Positions 49,309 through 58,219 of a stretch of 64,000 bases of DNA are shown one piece after another. Location of the stretch: NCBI RefSeq assembly GCF_001612825.1, contig NZ_BDBE01000040.1, positions 124,001 through 188,000 on the forward strand, given 5' to 3'. The notes under the pieces are model-generated. The model saw only the letters and a list, made by a program, of their open reading frames with translations, was not told the origin of the DNA and did not search any database. The translations under genes and the position numbers were made by a program. The stretch's first letter is position 1, and every line of letters starts with the position of its first letter. The DNA is from Nocardia caishijiensis NBRC 108228 (GTDB taxonomy: Bacteria; Actinomycetota; Actinomycetes; Mycobacteriales; Mycobacteriaceae).

Positions 49309-51060
49309 ATGGCGGTTGCGGTCTTCTCCTCGCTGCGGGGCTATCGCCGGGGTTGGGTGCGTCCCGATGTGATCGCCGGACTCACGGTGTGGGCGGTGTT
49401 GGTACCCGAGGCGCTGGCCTACGCCTCCATCGCGGGCGTGCCACCCGTGGTCGGACTGTACGCGGCGGTGCCCGCTCTGGTGCTCTACGCGCTGGCGGGC
49501 AGTTCGCGGCACCTGGTGGTCGGGCCGATGTCGGCGACCGCGGCGCTGTCGGCGGCGATCGTCGCCCCGCTGGCCGGTGCCGACGGCGGCCGCTACATCG
49601 CGTTGACCGCCGCCCTGGCGATCTGCGCGGGCATCGTCGGCCTGCTCGCCGGGCTGGCTCGGCTGGGGTTCATCGCGAACTTCATCTCCGGACCGGTCCT
49701 GAAGGGGTTCATCGTCGGGCTGGCCCTCGTCATCATCATCGGTCAGGTACCCAAGCTGCTCGGACTGCACAAGCACGACGGCAACTTCTTCGAGCAAGCC
49801 TGGGGTGTGCTGCGCAACCTGGGCGGAATGGATTGGCGCACAACGATTATCGGGATCGCGAGTCTGGCTCTTGTGCTGGCGGTGCGGCACTGGCTGCCGA
49901 TGGTGCCCGGCTCCCTGCTGGCCGTGGTGCTCGGGATCGCCGCCGTGCACGTGCTCGGTCTCGACGAGGAGGGTGTCGCCATCGTCGGGCACATCGACGC
50001 CGGTCTCCCCCGGCTCGGTCTGCCCGACGCGCTCTCGCTCGGCGACTATCTCGACCTGCTCGGTCCGGCGGTCGGCGTGATCCTGATCGGTTTCGCCGAG
50101 GGGCTCGGTGCCGCCAAAACCTATGCGGCCAAAGCGGGTTACCAGATCGACCCCGATCGGGAACTGCTCGGCCTCGGCGCCGCCAATCTGGGCTCCGGGA
50201 TGAGTTCGGGCATGGTCGTCAACGGCAGCTTGTCCAAGACCGCCGTCAACGGGGGCGCGGGGGCGAAGACACAGCTCAGCGGCCTGGTGGTGGCCGGGCT
50301 GACCATCCTCACGCTGCTGTTTCTCACCGGCCTGTTCGAAAAGCTGCCGGAGGCGACCCTCGCGGCGGTGGTGATCGCCGCGGTCGTCGAACTCGTCGAT
50401 GTCCGCGCGTTGCGCAGGCTCTACGGGGTGTGGAACAGCCTGCTCGGCGGCATCTACGGACACGCCGCGCGCGCCGATTTCGTCGCCGCCATGGCGGCCC
50501 TGCTCGGTGTGCTGTTGTTCGACACGCTGCCAGGACTGCTGATCGGTATCGGTGTCGCGGTTCTGTTGCTGGTCTACCGCGCCTCCCAACCGCACGTCGC
50601 CGAACTGGGCAGGGACGGTTCGCTCTGGGTGGACAGGGCCAGACACCCCGACCTGCCCACCCGCCCCGACCTGCTGGTGGTGCGGGTCGAATCCGGGCTG
50701 TTCTTCGCCAATGCCGACTTCGTGCGCGAACGCGTCGAGGCACTGTGCACGGACACGACGAAGTTGGTGGTGCTCGATGCCGAGACCTCGCCGTCCCTGG
50801 ACGTCACCGCCGCCGACATGCTACTCGACCTGCGAAAAGAGCTGGCACGCAAACGCATCGACTTCCGCATCGCCCGCTCGGTGGCCCAGTTCGGGGCCGA
50901 ACTCGGCTCCGCCGTCGAGGGCGCGACCCCCATCCGGGTGTACCCGACGGTCGCCGAGGCGGCGGCCGACCTCCCCGACTCAGGTCAGGACCACCGACGA
51001 GAGGCCGGGGGCGGCGATTCACCCGAAGCGGGTGAGGCGCCACGGCCGCCTTCGATGTGA
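49309..51060 (+). CDS. SulP family anion/sulfate transporter with STAS domain
   Basis: A 583-residue membrane transporter. The first ~400 residues hold about 12 membrane segments with the family sequence WAVLVPEALAYASIAG and GVPPVVGLYA near the N-terminus; the last ~130 residues form a cytoplasmic STAS domain (LLVVRVESGLFFANADFV). SulP members carry sulfate or related anions. ATG 49309 has AAGGGG eight bases upstream. The alkyl sulfatase gene follows by 64 bp on the same strand, so the pair probably joins sulfate release to sulfate movement. Confidence 0.9.
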   Translation: MAVAVFSSLRGYRRGWVRPDVIAGLTVWAVLVPEALAYASIAGVPPVVGLYAAVPALVLYALAGSSRHLVVGPMSATAALSAAIVAPLAGADGGRYIALTAALAICAGIVGLLAGLARLGFIANFISGPVLKGFIVGLALVIIIGQVPKLLGLHKHDGNFFEQAWGVLRNLGGMDWRTTIIGIASLALVLAVRHWLPMVPGSLLAVVLGIAAVHVLGLDEEGVAIVGHIDAGLPRLGLPDALSLGDYLDLLGPAVGVILIGFAEGLGAAKTYAAKAGYQIDPDRELLGLGAANLGSGMSSGMVVNGSLSKTAVNGGAGAKTQLSGLVVAGLTILTLLFLTGLFEKLPEATLAAVVIAAVVELVDVRALRRLYGVWNSLLGGIYGHAARADFVAAMAALLGVLLFDTLPGLLIGIGVAVLLLVYRASQPHVAELGRDGSLWVDRARHPDLPTRPDLLVVRVESGLFFANADFVRERVEALCTDTTKLVVLDAETSPSLDVTAADMLLDLRKELARKRIDFRIARSVAQFGAELGSAVEGATPIRVYPTVAEAAADLPDSGQDHRREAGGGDSPEAGEAPRPPSM

Positions 51061-51124
51061 TGCTGCGGGAGCAGACCTCCGGCACATCGCTGGGAGAGGA
51101 CCGAACGCAGGGGAAAGGGATCCG

Positions 51125-53020
51125 ATGACCAGTCCGCGGGAAGCTTCCGAGAGCGTCGAGGCAGGCAACGCCGAGGCACTGCGCACGATGCCGTTCGGCG
51201 ACACCAAGGACTTCGCGGACGCCGATCGCGGGTTCATCGCCGCGCTCGTCCCACCGGAGATCCGCAACGCGGACGGCGAGGTGGTGTGGGACTGCGCGTC
51301 GTTCTCCTTCCTCGACGACGACTGCCCGCCGACGGTGCACCCGAGTTTGTGGCGGCAGTCGAAACTGACCGCCAAGCAGGGGCTGTACGAGGTCACCGAC
51401 GGCATCTACCAGGTCCGAGGGCTCGATCTGTCGAACATGACACTGGTCGAAGGCGACTCGGGGGTGATCGTTGTCGATCCCCTCATCTCGGTGGAGACCG
51501 CGGCCGCCGGGCTGGCGCTGTATCGCGAACACCGAGGTGATCGCCCGGTGGTCGGAGTCATCTACTCGCACTCCCACATCGACCACTTCGGTGGCGTCAA
51601 AGGGGTGACCACCCAGGCCGACGTCGACGCGGGACGCTGCGTGATCGTCGCTCCCGCCGGGTTCACCGAGCACGCCGTCGAGGAGAACGTCTACGCGGGG
51701 ACCGCCATGGCCCGGCGGGCGGCCTACATGTACGGCGCCGCACTGCCACGCGGACCGAGGGGCGCCGTCGGCGCGGGTCTCGGCCAGACCACCTCGACCG
51801 GTCTACCGAGCCTGATCACGCCGACGGAGTCGATCGACCACACCGGTCAGGCCGTCACCATCGACGGGGTGGCCATCGAATTCCAGATGACTCCCGGCAC
51901 CGAGGCGCCCTCGGAGATGAACTTCTACTTCCCCGCCCGGCGCGCGCTGTGCGTGGCCGAGAACGCCACGCACACCCTGCACAATCTGCTCACCCTGCGC
52001 GGTGCCCTGGTGCGCGATCCCCACGTGTGGTCGAAGTACCTCACCGAGGCGATCAACCGCTATGCCGCAAGGACCGACGTGGTGTTCGCCTCGCACCACT
52101 GGCCGACCTGGGGCACCGAACGGCTCACCGAGTACCTGTCGATCCAGCGCGACCTCTACGGCTACCTGCACGACCAGACCCTGCGCTGGATCAACAAGGG
52201 CGCCACCGGAACCGAGATCGCCGAAGACTTCCCCCTGCCCCCGGCGCTGACGGACAACTGGTCGGCCCACGGCTACTACGGGTCGATCAGTCACAACGTC
52301 AAAGCGATCTATCAGCGCTACATGGGCTGGTTCGACGGCAACCCGGCCGACCTGTGGCAGCACAGCACCGTCGAGTCGGCTGTCCGGCACGTGGACTTCA
52401 TGGGCGGCGCCGACGAGGTCGTCGCCAAAGCGCGCAAGTCCTTCGCCGACGGCGACTTCCGCTGGGCCGCCCAGGTACTGAACTACGTGATCTTCGCCGA
52501 ACCGGACAACGCCGAGGCCAAGGCGTTGCAGGCCGATACCCTCGAACAGCTCGGCTACGGTTGCGAGAACGGCACCTGGCGCAACTTCTTCCTGATGGGC
52601 GCCTACGAATTGCGCAACGGCGGGATCGGCACTCCGACCGTCGCGGCCGCCCCCGACCTCATGAACCAGCTGACCGTCGAGCAGGTCTTCGATGCCGTCG
52701 CGCTCCTGATCGACGGGCCGCGTGCCTGGTCGGCCGACATCGTCGTGGACTGGCGGATCACCGACACCGGCGTGGTGCACCGCACTCACCTGCGCAACGG
52801 CCTGCTGGTCCACTTCGATGTCGACACCGACCTCCCACCCGCGCCGACGACCTTCGCCCTCAGCGCCGCCGACCTGGGCAGCGCGCTGCTCGCCGGTGGC
52901 GACCTGGCCGCGATGATCGCGACCGGCCAGGTCACCGTCGAGGGCAACGCGGGCGCGCTGACCGAACTGGTCGGCTACCTCGACGCCCCCGACCCGGACT
53001 TCGCCATCGTCACTCCCTGA
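51125..53020 (+). CDS. alkyl sulfatase (SdsA1-like, metallo-beta-lactamase fold)
   Basis: A 631-residue hydrolase that cleaves long-chain alkyl sulfates such as SDS. The zinc motif HSHIDHFGG sits at residues 149-157 (His149, His151, Asp153, His154); later THTLHN and HHWPTWG segments match SdsA1. A C-terminal helical dimerisation part and an SCP2-like substrate-recruiting domain complete the family plan. There is no signal peptide, although other SdsA1 proteins are often secreted. It lies downstream of the SulP gene. ATG 51125 has AAAGGGATC upstream. Confidence 0.92.
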   Translation: MTSPREASESVEAGNAEALRTMPFGDTKDFADADRGFIAALVPPEIRNADGEVVWDCASFSFLDDDCPPTVHPSLWRQSKLTAKQGLYEVTDGIYQVRGLDLSNMTLVEGDSGVIVVDPLISVETAAAGLALYREHRGDRPVVGVIYSHSHIDHFGGVKGVTTQADVDAGRCVIVAPAGFTEHAVEENVYAGTAMARRAAYMYGAALPRGPRGAVGAGLGQTTSTGLPSLITPTESIDHTGQAVTIDGVAIEFQMTPGTEAPSEMNFYFPARRALCVAENATHTLHNLLTLRGALVRDPHVWSKYLTEAINRYAARTDVVFASHHWPTWGTERLTEYLSIQRDLYGYLHDQTLRWINKGATGTEIAEDFPLPPALTDNWSAHGYYGSISHNVKAIYQRYMGWFDGNPADLWQHSTVESAVRHVDFMGGADEVVAKARKSFADGDFRWAAQVLNYVIFAEPDNAEAKALQADTLEQLGYGCENGTWRNFFLMGAYELRNGGIGTPTVAAAPDLMNQLTVEQVFDAVALLIDGPRAWSADIVVDWRITDTGVVHRTHLRNGLLVHFDVDTDLPPAPTTFALSAADLGSALLAGGDLAAMIATGQVTVEGNAGALTELVGYLDAPDPDFAIVTP

Positions 53021-53029
53021 GCGGCGAGC

Positions 53030-53884
53030 TCAGGACTGCGGCGGGTCGACGAAGATGTCATATTCGAGAGCGTCACCACCGCCGTAGCCGGAGAAGTCGG
53101 TTTGGCCCTCGGCGCGCAGCACCTCCACGTCCAGGAAGGTGTTGCCGGTGACCGTTCGCGCGTCCTTGCCGAGGATCGCCACCGCCGCGTCGGCCACGAT
53201 CTGCGGGGTGCGGGCCTTGGCGATCGCCTCGTCGCCGCCGAGCAGGTTCTGTACCGCGGCGGTGGCGATGAGTGTCTCGGGCCACAGGCAGTTCGCGGCG
53301 ACCCCGTGCTCGGCGTACTCGGCCGCCCAACCGAGCGTCAACAGGGACATGCCGTACTTCGCCACCATGTAGGCGGGGTGGGCGCCCAGCCAGGCGGGCG
53401 CGAGATTCAACGGGGGCGACAGGCTCAGGATGTGCGCGTTGTCGCTGCGGCGCAGGTGCGGCAAGCAGGCGCTGGTGAGCAGGTAGGTGCCGCGCACCTG
53501 GATCTGCTGCATGAGATCGAACCGCTTGACCGGCAACTCTTCGGTCGGGGCGAGCGCGATGGCCGACGCGTTGTTGACGCAGTAGTCGATGCCGCCGAAC
53601 CGTTCCACGGTCCGGCGCACCGCGTCGGCGACCGACGCTTCGTCGCGGACGTCGCCGACCACCGCCAGCGCTTGCCCGCCAGCGGCCTCGATCTCGGCCG
53701 CCGCCGTGTGGATGGTGCCGGGCAGCCGTGGGTCGGGCACATCGGTCTTGGCCAGCAGTGCGATGTTGGCGCCCTGGCGCGCGGCGGCGAGGGCGATGGC
53801 CAGCCCGATGCCTCGACTGCCTCCCGACATGATCATCGTGCGTCCGGCCAACGGGGTGGAAGATGTCGTCATGCTCAGCGACAT
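53030..53884 (-). CDS. SDR family oxidoreductase (hydroxysteroid-dehydrogenase-like 2 type)
   Basis: A 284-residue short-chain dehydrogenase with the NAD(P) motif SGGSRGIG at residues 20-27, VNNASAI, and the catalytic YMVAKYG pair. The sequence around LSPPLNLAP is typical of the HSDL2-like branch, which is linked to fatty acid or steroid metabolism. Start is ATG 53884 or ATG 53872; neither has a clear ribosome binding site. It is divergent from the PaaX-type gene with only 34 bp between starts. Confidence 0.85.
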   Translation of the reverse strand: MSLSMTTSSTPLAGRTMIMSGGSRGIGLAIALAAARQGANIALLAKTDVPDPRLPGTIHTAAAEIEAAGGQALAVVGDVRDEASVADAVRRTVERFGGIDYCVNNASAIALAPTEELPVKRFDLMQQIQVRGTYLLTSACLPHLRRSDNAHILSLSPPLNLAPAWLGAHPAYMVAKYGMSLLTLGWAAEYAEHGVAANCLWPETLIATAAVQNLLGGDEAIAKARTPQIVADAAVAILGKDARTVTGNTFLDVEVLRAEGQTDFSGYGGGDALEYDIFVDPPQS

Positions 53885-53918
53885 TACATATCCAGAACAG
53901 TTGTAGCAATAGTGAAAT

Positions 53919-54665
53919 ATGTACACTCGAGCCGTGAAATCCGATGTCACCGGCGCCGACGTGCGGATCCGCCCGGTGTCGGCGCGATCGGCGCTGATCC
54001 GCATCCTCATCGCGGCCGACTCCCCGACGATGACCGCACACCAGATCTGCGCCGCCACGACCGCCGCCGGATACCCCGAGGCCACGGTGCGCGTCGCGGT
54101 GTCGCGCATGGTCGCGGCGGGTGACCTCGTGCGCGCGAACCGCGTCTACACCCTGGCCCCACACCTGCGTGCCCGACGCGACGATCTCCTGGCGCCCCCG
54201 ACGGTGCCGTGGCAGGGCGATTGGGAACAGGTCGTCATCACCGCGACCGGGCGGTCCGCCGCCGACCGCGCGGCACTGCGTGCGAGATTGCTCTCGCTGC
54301 GCCTGGGCGAACTGCGCGAAGGCGTCTGGATGCGCCCGGCCAACCTCGCGCGCGACCTGCGCGACCTCGATGACACCACCCTCGCGCTGCGGCTGCGCGC
54401 GGTGGACGACCCGGCCGCGCTGTGTGCTCGGCTGTGGCCGCTGACCGACATCGCCGACCGCGCCCGTACGCTGCTCGCGGTCATCGGCACCACCGACGGC
54501 GATGCCCGATTCACGGCCGTGTGCGCGGGTTTGGATCTGCTCACCACCGACCCCGCACTGCCCGCCGACCTGCTCCCCACGCACTGGGCGGTCGACGCAC
54601 TCCGCGACGCGACGACGTCGTATCTGCGGTGGTTCCAGGAACTGAGTCGCGCCAGCGAGGACTGA
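53919..54665 (+). CDS. PaaX family transcriptional regulator
   Basis: A 248-residue PaaX-type regulator with the winged helix-turn-helix (about residues 22-90: TAHQICAATTAAGYPEATVR) and the PaaX C-terminal domain. Phenylacetate genes are not near; the divergent SDR is the obvious target. ATG 53919 gives the full-length form, with GTG 53934 as alternative; the lack of a clear ribosome binding site and the 34-bp gap suggest a leaderless transcript. Confidence 0.85.
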   Translation: MYTRAVKSDVTGADVRIRPVSARSALIRILIAADSPTMTAHQICAATTAAGYPEATVRVAVSRMVAAGDLVRANRVYTLAPHLRARRDDLLAPPTVPWQGDWEQVVITATGRSAADRAALRARLLSLRLGELREGVWMRPANLARDLRDLDDTTLALRLRAVDDPAALCARLWPLTDIADRARTLLAVIGTTDGDARFTAVCAGLDLLTTDPALPADLLPTHWAVDALRDATTSYLRWFQELSRASED

Positions 54666-54809
54666 CACGCGGCGGCACTCCCCCGCGCGGCCTTCGTGCT
54701 CGGCCACGACAGCGTTGGTGATCCGGCACAATTCCGCGCGGGTCTGCCTGTGAGAACCGCGGCGACAGCAGAGAATGCCGCAGAGGGTATCGCGGGAGAA
54801 GAGGCACCC

Positions 54810-56192
54810 ATGGCAGACAAGCAGGTACCGACCGGACGGCTGTCCCGCAGCGCGCGGCTGGGTCGATTGGCCGCGGGGCAGGCGGCACGCGGGCTCGGCA
54901 CCCGGTTGGCGATGATCGGGCGAACCGAACAGGCGCGCCGCACACTGGCCGAACGGTCGACGCTGCAAGCGGCCCAGCAGATCGTCACCGTGCTGGGCGG
55001 AATGAAGGGCGCGGCCATGAAATTGGGACAGATGGCCTCGGTCCTGGATCTGGACCTGATCCCGGAAGAACACCGGGAGATGTTCCGTACGAAGCTGGCG
55101 AGTCTGCGTGACAGCGCGCCCGAGGTGCCCTTCGCCGACATGCGCGCGGTGATCGAACAGGACCTCGGCAGGCTGAGCCGGGTGTTCGCCGATTTCGACC
55201 AGGAACCGGTGGCGGCCGCCTCGATCGGCCAGGTGTACCGCGCGCGGCTGCGCGACGGGCGGGTGGTGGCGGTGAAGGTGAAGTACCCCGGCGTGGATCG
55301 CGCCGTGCACGCCGACATGCGCAATCTCGAGTTCTTCAGCGGGCTGTGGAAGTCGTTTCTGCCCTCGGCCGCCGATACCGAGGTGCTCGCCGAGATCTCC
55401 GGCAATATCGTCGCCGAGCTGGACTACCGGCGCGAGGCGGTCAACCAGCACCGGGTCGCCACGCGCTACCGCGGCCACCCGTTCATCCTGGTCCCCGACG
55501 CCGTCGGGGAGTTCTGCGCCGACAACGTCCTGGTCACCGAGTTCGTCGACGGCATCTCCTTCGACCAGATCCGCCACCTGCCCGCCACGCGCCGCGATCG
55601 AATCGGTGAACTGGTGTACCGCTTCTACCTCACCGGCATGTTCCGCGACGGGGAGTACTGCGCGGACCCGCATCCGGGCAATGTGCTGCTCGCCGACGAC
55701 GGCCGCGTCGGCTTCGTCGATTTCGGCCTGTACAACACGATCGAGCGCGCCGATCTCGAATTCGAGCGGCAGGTGATCCGCGCGGCCCACCGCTACGACA
55801 GCGACGAGGTGTTCCGGCGTTGGTCGGAGCGGGGCATCATCGCCCCGGATTCGCCGGTGACGCCGGAGTCGGTGCTCGAATACGTGTGGGCGGCCTCGGG
55901 CTGGCATCTGATCGATGAGGAGATCACTCTCACCCCGGAGATCGCCACCAGCGCGGTCGTGCTCGCCACCGACCCGCGCGCGGCGCAGCGGCGCGAGGTA
56001 CGCCACCTGCTGTTGCCACCCGAACACGTCTTCTCCCGCCGCGCCGACCTTTTCACCCTCACCGCGCTCGGTCAGCTCGAGGCGACCCAGAACTGGCATC
56101 GCCTGGCCCGCGAATGGCTCTACGACGAACCACCGGCCACCGAGATCGGTCGCGAGATCGAGGCCTGGCGGCACACGGTCACCAACGCCTGA
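54810..56192 (+). CDS. AarF/ABC1/UbiB family kinase-like protein
   Basis: A 460-residue ABC1 protein-kinase-like protein. The N-terminal KxGQ motif (KLGQMASVLD), the alanine-rich loop AAASIGQVYRA and the VAVKVKYPGVD block are present, then the DPHPGNVLL and FVDFG catalytic segments. These atypical kinases are tied to quinone or lipid metabolism. ATG 54810 has GAGAAGAGG upstream; the 39-codon extension upstream is rejected. It is isolated. Confidence 0.9.
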   Translation: MADKQVPTGRLSRSARLGRLAAGQAARGLGTRLAMIGRTEQARRTLAERSTLQAAQQIVTVLGGMKGAAMKLGQMASVLDLDLIPEEHREMFRTKLASLRDSAPEVPFADMRAVIEQDLGRLSRVFADFDQEPVAAASIGQVYRARLRDGRVVAVKVKYPGVDRAVHADMRNLEFFSGLWKSFLPSAADTEVLAEISGNIVAELDYRREAVNQHRVATRYRGHPFILVPDAVGEFCADNVLVTEFVDGISFDQIRHLPATRRDRIGELVYRFYLTGMFRDGEYCADPHPGNVLLADDGRVGFVDFGLYNTIERADLEFERQVIRAAHRYDSDEVFRRWSERGIIAPDSPVTPESVLEYVWAASGWHLIDEEITLTPEIATSAVVLATDPRAAQRREVRHLLLPPEHVFSRRADLFTLTALGQLEATQNWHRLAREWLYDEPPATEIGREIEAWRHTVTNA

Positions 56193-56293
56193 GATGGTGG
56201 GTTTCATGAACAACCACAGTCGGGGTGGGATTTCGGCACAAAGAGCGAAACGTATGCCGCACTGAGCACCGGGCGCGCACCTACGTTCGCCCG

Positions 56294-58219
56294 ATGTTCT
56301 CCGTACGGCTCGGCGTTCGCACCCGAATCCTCGCGATCGCACTCATCCCAAGCCTCACCCTGCTCGGCCTCGGCCTGCTCACCGCGGGCAACCTGATCCG
56401 CGACAGTTACCAGGTCCGCGAGTGGATGGACGATCTCGAACAGATCCGTCCCGCCGCGTCCGAACTCGGCGCCGCCGCCCAGGCCGAGCGCGTGCTGTCG
56501 CTGCGCAGACTCACCACCGGCGAGACCGTGCCGGAACTGGTTTCGGCGCGGGCGCGGGTCGACCGAGGATTCGACGCGCTGGTGCGCGCCGATGCGCGCC
56601 GACACGAGCCGTCACCCCACATTCCGGCCGCGCACGCGAAGTTCCAGGCGTCGATCACCGAGGTGCGGGCCGGAATCGATGGCCGTACGCTCGCGCCGGT
56701 CGAGGTGTACCGATACTTCAACGCGCCGTTCGCGTTGTTCCACACCGGTTTCCAGCGTGCTCAGCAGGTGGCACCCGACCCGCTGTTCGCCACGCGGATC
56801 TCCGAGGCCGTGCGGCTGCTCGCCGCGACGGAAGCGATGTCGCGCGGCAATGCGATGGGTGTCGCGCTCTGGGGTTCGGACGGGCGGGCGTTCCCGGTCG
56901 AGGATTTCACCACGCAGGTGGGGTTCTACAAGGCCGAGATCGCCCAGTTGATCACCGAATTCGGCGAGCCGCGCAACCGGCTGCTCACCGAGATCGTCGC
57001 GTCCCCTGCGTGGCAGCGAGTTTCGGCGATGGAGTCGGCGCTGACCCAGCGGCTCGCCGCCCCCGATCGGACCCGGACACCGGAGCCGCCGCTGACACTG
57101 CCGCGGTGGCAGGACGCGGCCACCGAGGTCAACACGAAACTCTTCGCCGCCTACGCCGAACATCTCGACCGCGCCCGGGGCACCGCCATCGAGGCCGCGC
57201 AACGCACCGAACGGTCCGCCTGGATCACGGGTGCCGTCGTGCTGGTGGGCAGCGTGGTCGCGATGCTCGTCGCGGTGGTGCTGGCCGATCGCATCATCCG
57301 CCGACTGCGGCGCCTGCGCGACGCCACGCTCACGGTGGCCGACACCGAACTGCCCCGCGCGATCCGGCGGGCGAAAGCCGGGGAGAGTACCGAACTCGCT
57401 CCCGTCCTCGACTTCGGCACCGATGAGATCGGCGCGGTGGCCACCGCTTTCGAACAGGCCGCGAAGGTCGCGGTCGGCGCGGCGGTCGAGGAGGCGCGCA
57501 CCAGGGAGGGCGTGCGGTCGGTGTTCGTCAATATCGCCCATCGCAGTCAGGTGGTGGTGCACCGTCAGCTCGAGATCCTGGACGAGGCCGAGAGCAGACA
57601 GCAGGACCCGGCCCTGCTCGAGGTGTACTTCCAGCTCGACCACCTCGCGACCCGCGCGCGCCGCAATGCCGAGAACCTGTTGATCCTCGGCGGCAGCAGG
57701 CCGGGGCGCCGCTGGACCACGTCGGTGCCACTGCTCGACGTGCTGCGTAGCGCGGTGGGTGAGACGAAAGACTATGTGCGCGTGCGGGTCAGCGGGGTGC
57801 CCGAGGCGCGCGTGCGCGGAACCGCCGTGGCCGATCTGATCCATCTGATCGCCGAACTGGTCGACAACGCCACCGCCTACTCCCCGCCGACCACAATGGT
57901 CGAGGTCACCGCCGGTGTGGTCGGCAAGGGTGTGGCGGTCGAGGTGACCGACCAGGGCATCGGCCTCACCGACACCGAACTCGAGCGGTACAACACCCTG
58001 CTCGCCGCCCCACCGGACTTCGGGTTCGCCACGTTGTCGCGCGATTCGCGGATGGGTTTGTTCGTCGTCGCCCAGCTCGCGAGTACCCACGCGGTGTCGG
58101 TGCGGTTGACCGACTCACCGTACGGCGGGGTGCGCGCCATCGTGCTCGTCCCGACCACCCTCATCGACGGACCCCAGCCCACCGTCGCCGACCCCGGCAC
58201 ACGGACCGTGTCCCGGTGA
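56294..58219 (+). CDS. sensor protein with nitrate/nitrite-sensing-like domain, HAMP and histidine-kinase ATPase domain
   Basis: A 641-residue membrane sensor. A membrane helix (about residues 12-32) precedes a nitrate/nitrite-sensing-type extracellular domain (about 35-310); a second helix (about 313-335) and HAMP linker follow, then a short helical dimerisation part (FVNIAHRSQ) and a HATPase_c domain (ELVDNATAYSPP, DQGIGL). Similar proteins occur in Streptomyces conservons. ATG 56294 was used. A PucR-type gene overlaps it by 4 bp (GTGA). Confidence 0.85.
   Translation: MFSVRLGVRTRILAIALIPSLTLLGLGLLTAGNLIRDSYQVREWMDDLEQIRPAASELGAAAQAERVLSLRRLTTGETVPELVSARARVDRGFDALVRADARRHEPSPHIPAAHAKFQASITEVRAGIDGRTLAPVEVYRYFNAPFALFHTGFQRAQQVAPDPLFATRISEAVRLLAATEAMSRGNAMGVALWGSDGRAFPVEDFTTQVGFYKAEIAQLITEFGEPRNRLLTEIVASPAWQRVSAMESALTQRLAAPDRTRTPEPPLTLPRWQDAATEVNTKLFAAYAEHLDRARGTAIEAAQRTERSAWITGAVVLVGSVVAMLVAVVLADRIIRRLRRLRDATLTVADTELPRAIRRAKAGESTELAPVLDFGTDEIGAVATAFEQAAKVAVGAAVEEARTREGVRSVFVNIAHRSQVVVHRQLEILDEAESRQQDPALLEVYFQLDHLATRARRNAENLLILGGSRPGRRWTTSVPLLDVLRSAVGETKDYVRVRVSGVPEARVRGTAVADLIHLIAELVDNATAYSPPTTMVEVTAGVVGKGVAVEVTDQGIGLTDTELERYNTLLAAPPDFGFATLSRDSRMGLFVVAQLASTHAVSVRLTDSPYGGVRAIVLVPTTLIDGPQPTVADPGTRTVSR

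Noticed and set aside
47971..50646. Very long open frame on the minus strand (891 codons)
   Set aside because: It lies opposite the SHOCT, GAP-family and SulP genes, is low-complexity (Gln, His, Asp, Arg rich) and has no domain; GC-rich codon bias of the real genes keeps the complementary frame open.
53919..54665. Phenylacetate catabolism because of the PaaX-type regulator
   Set aside because: No paa genes are present; the family regulates many other operons and its neighbour is an SDR.
53073..56342. 1089-codon open frame on the minus strand
   Set aside because: Antisense to the PaaX and AarF genes and in a shadow frame of the SDR gene; arginine/glycine/histidine-rich without motifs.
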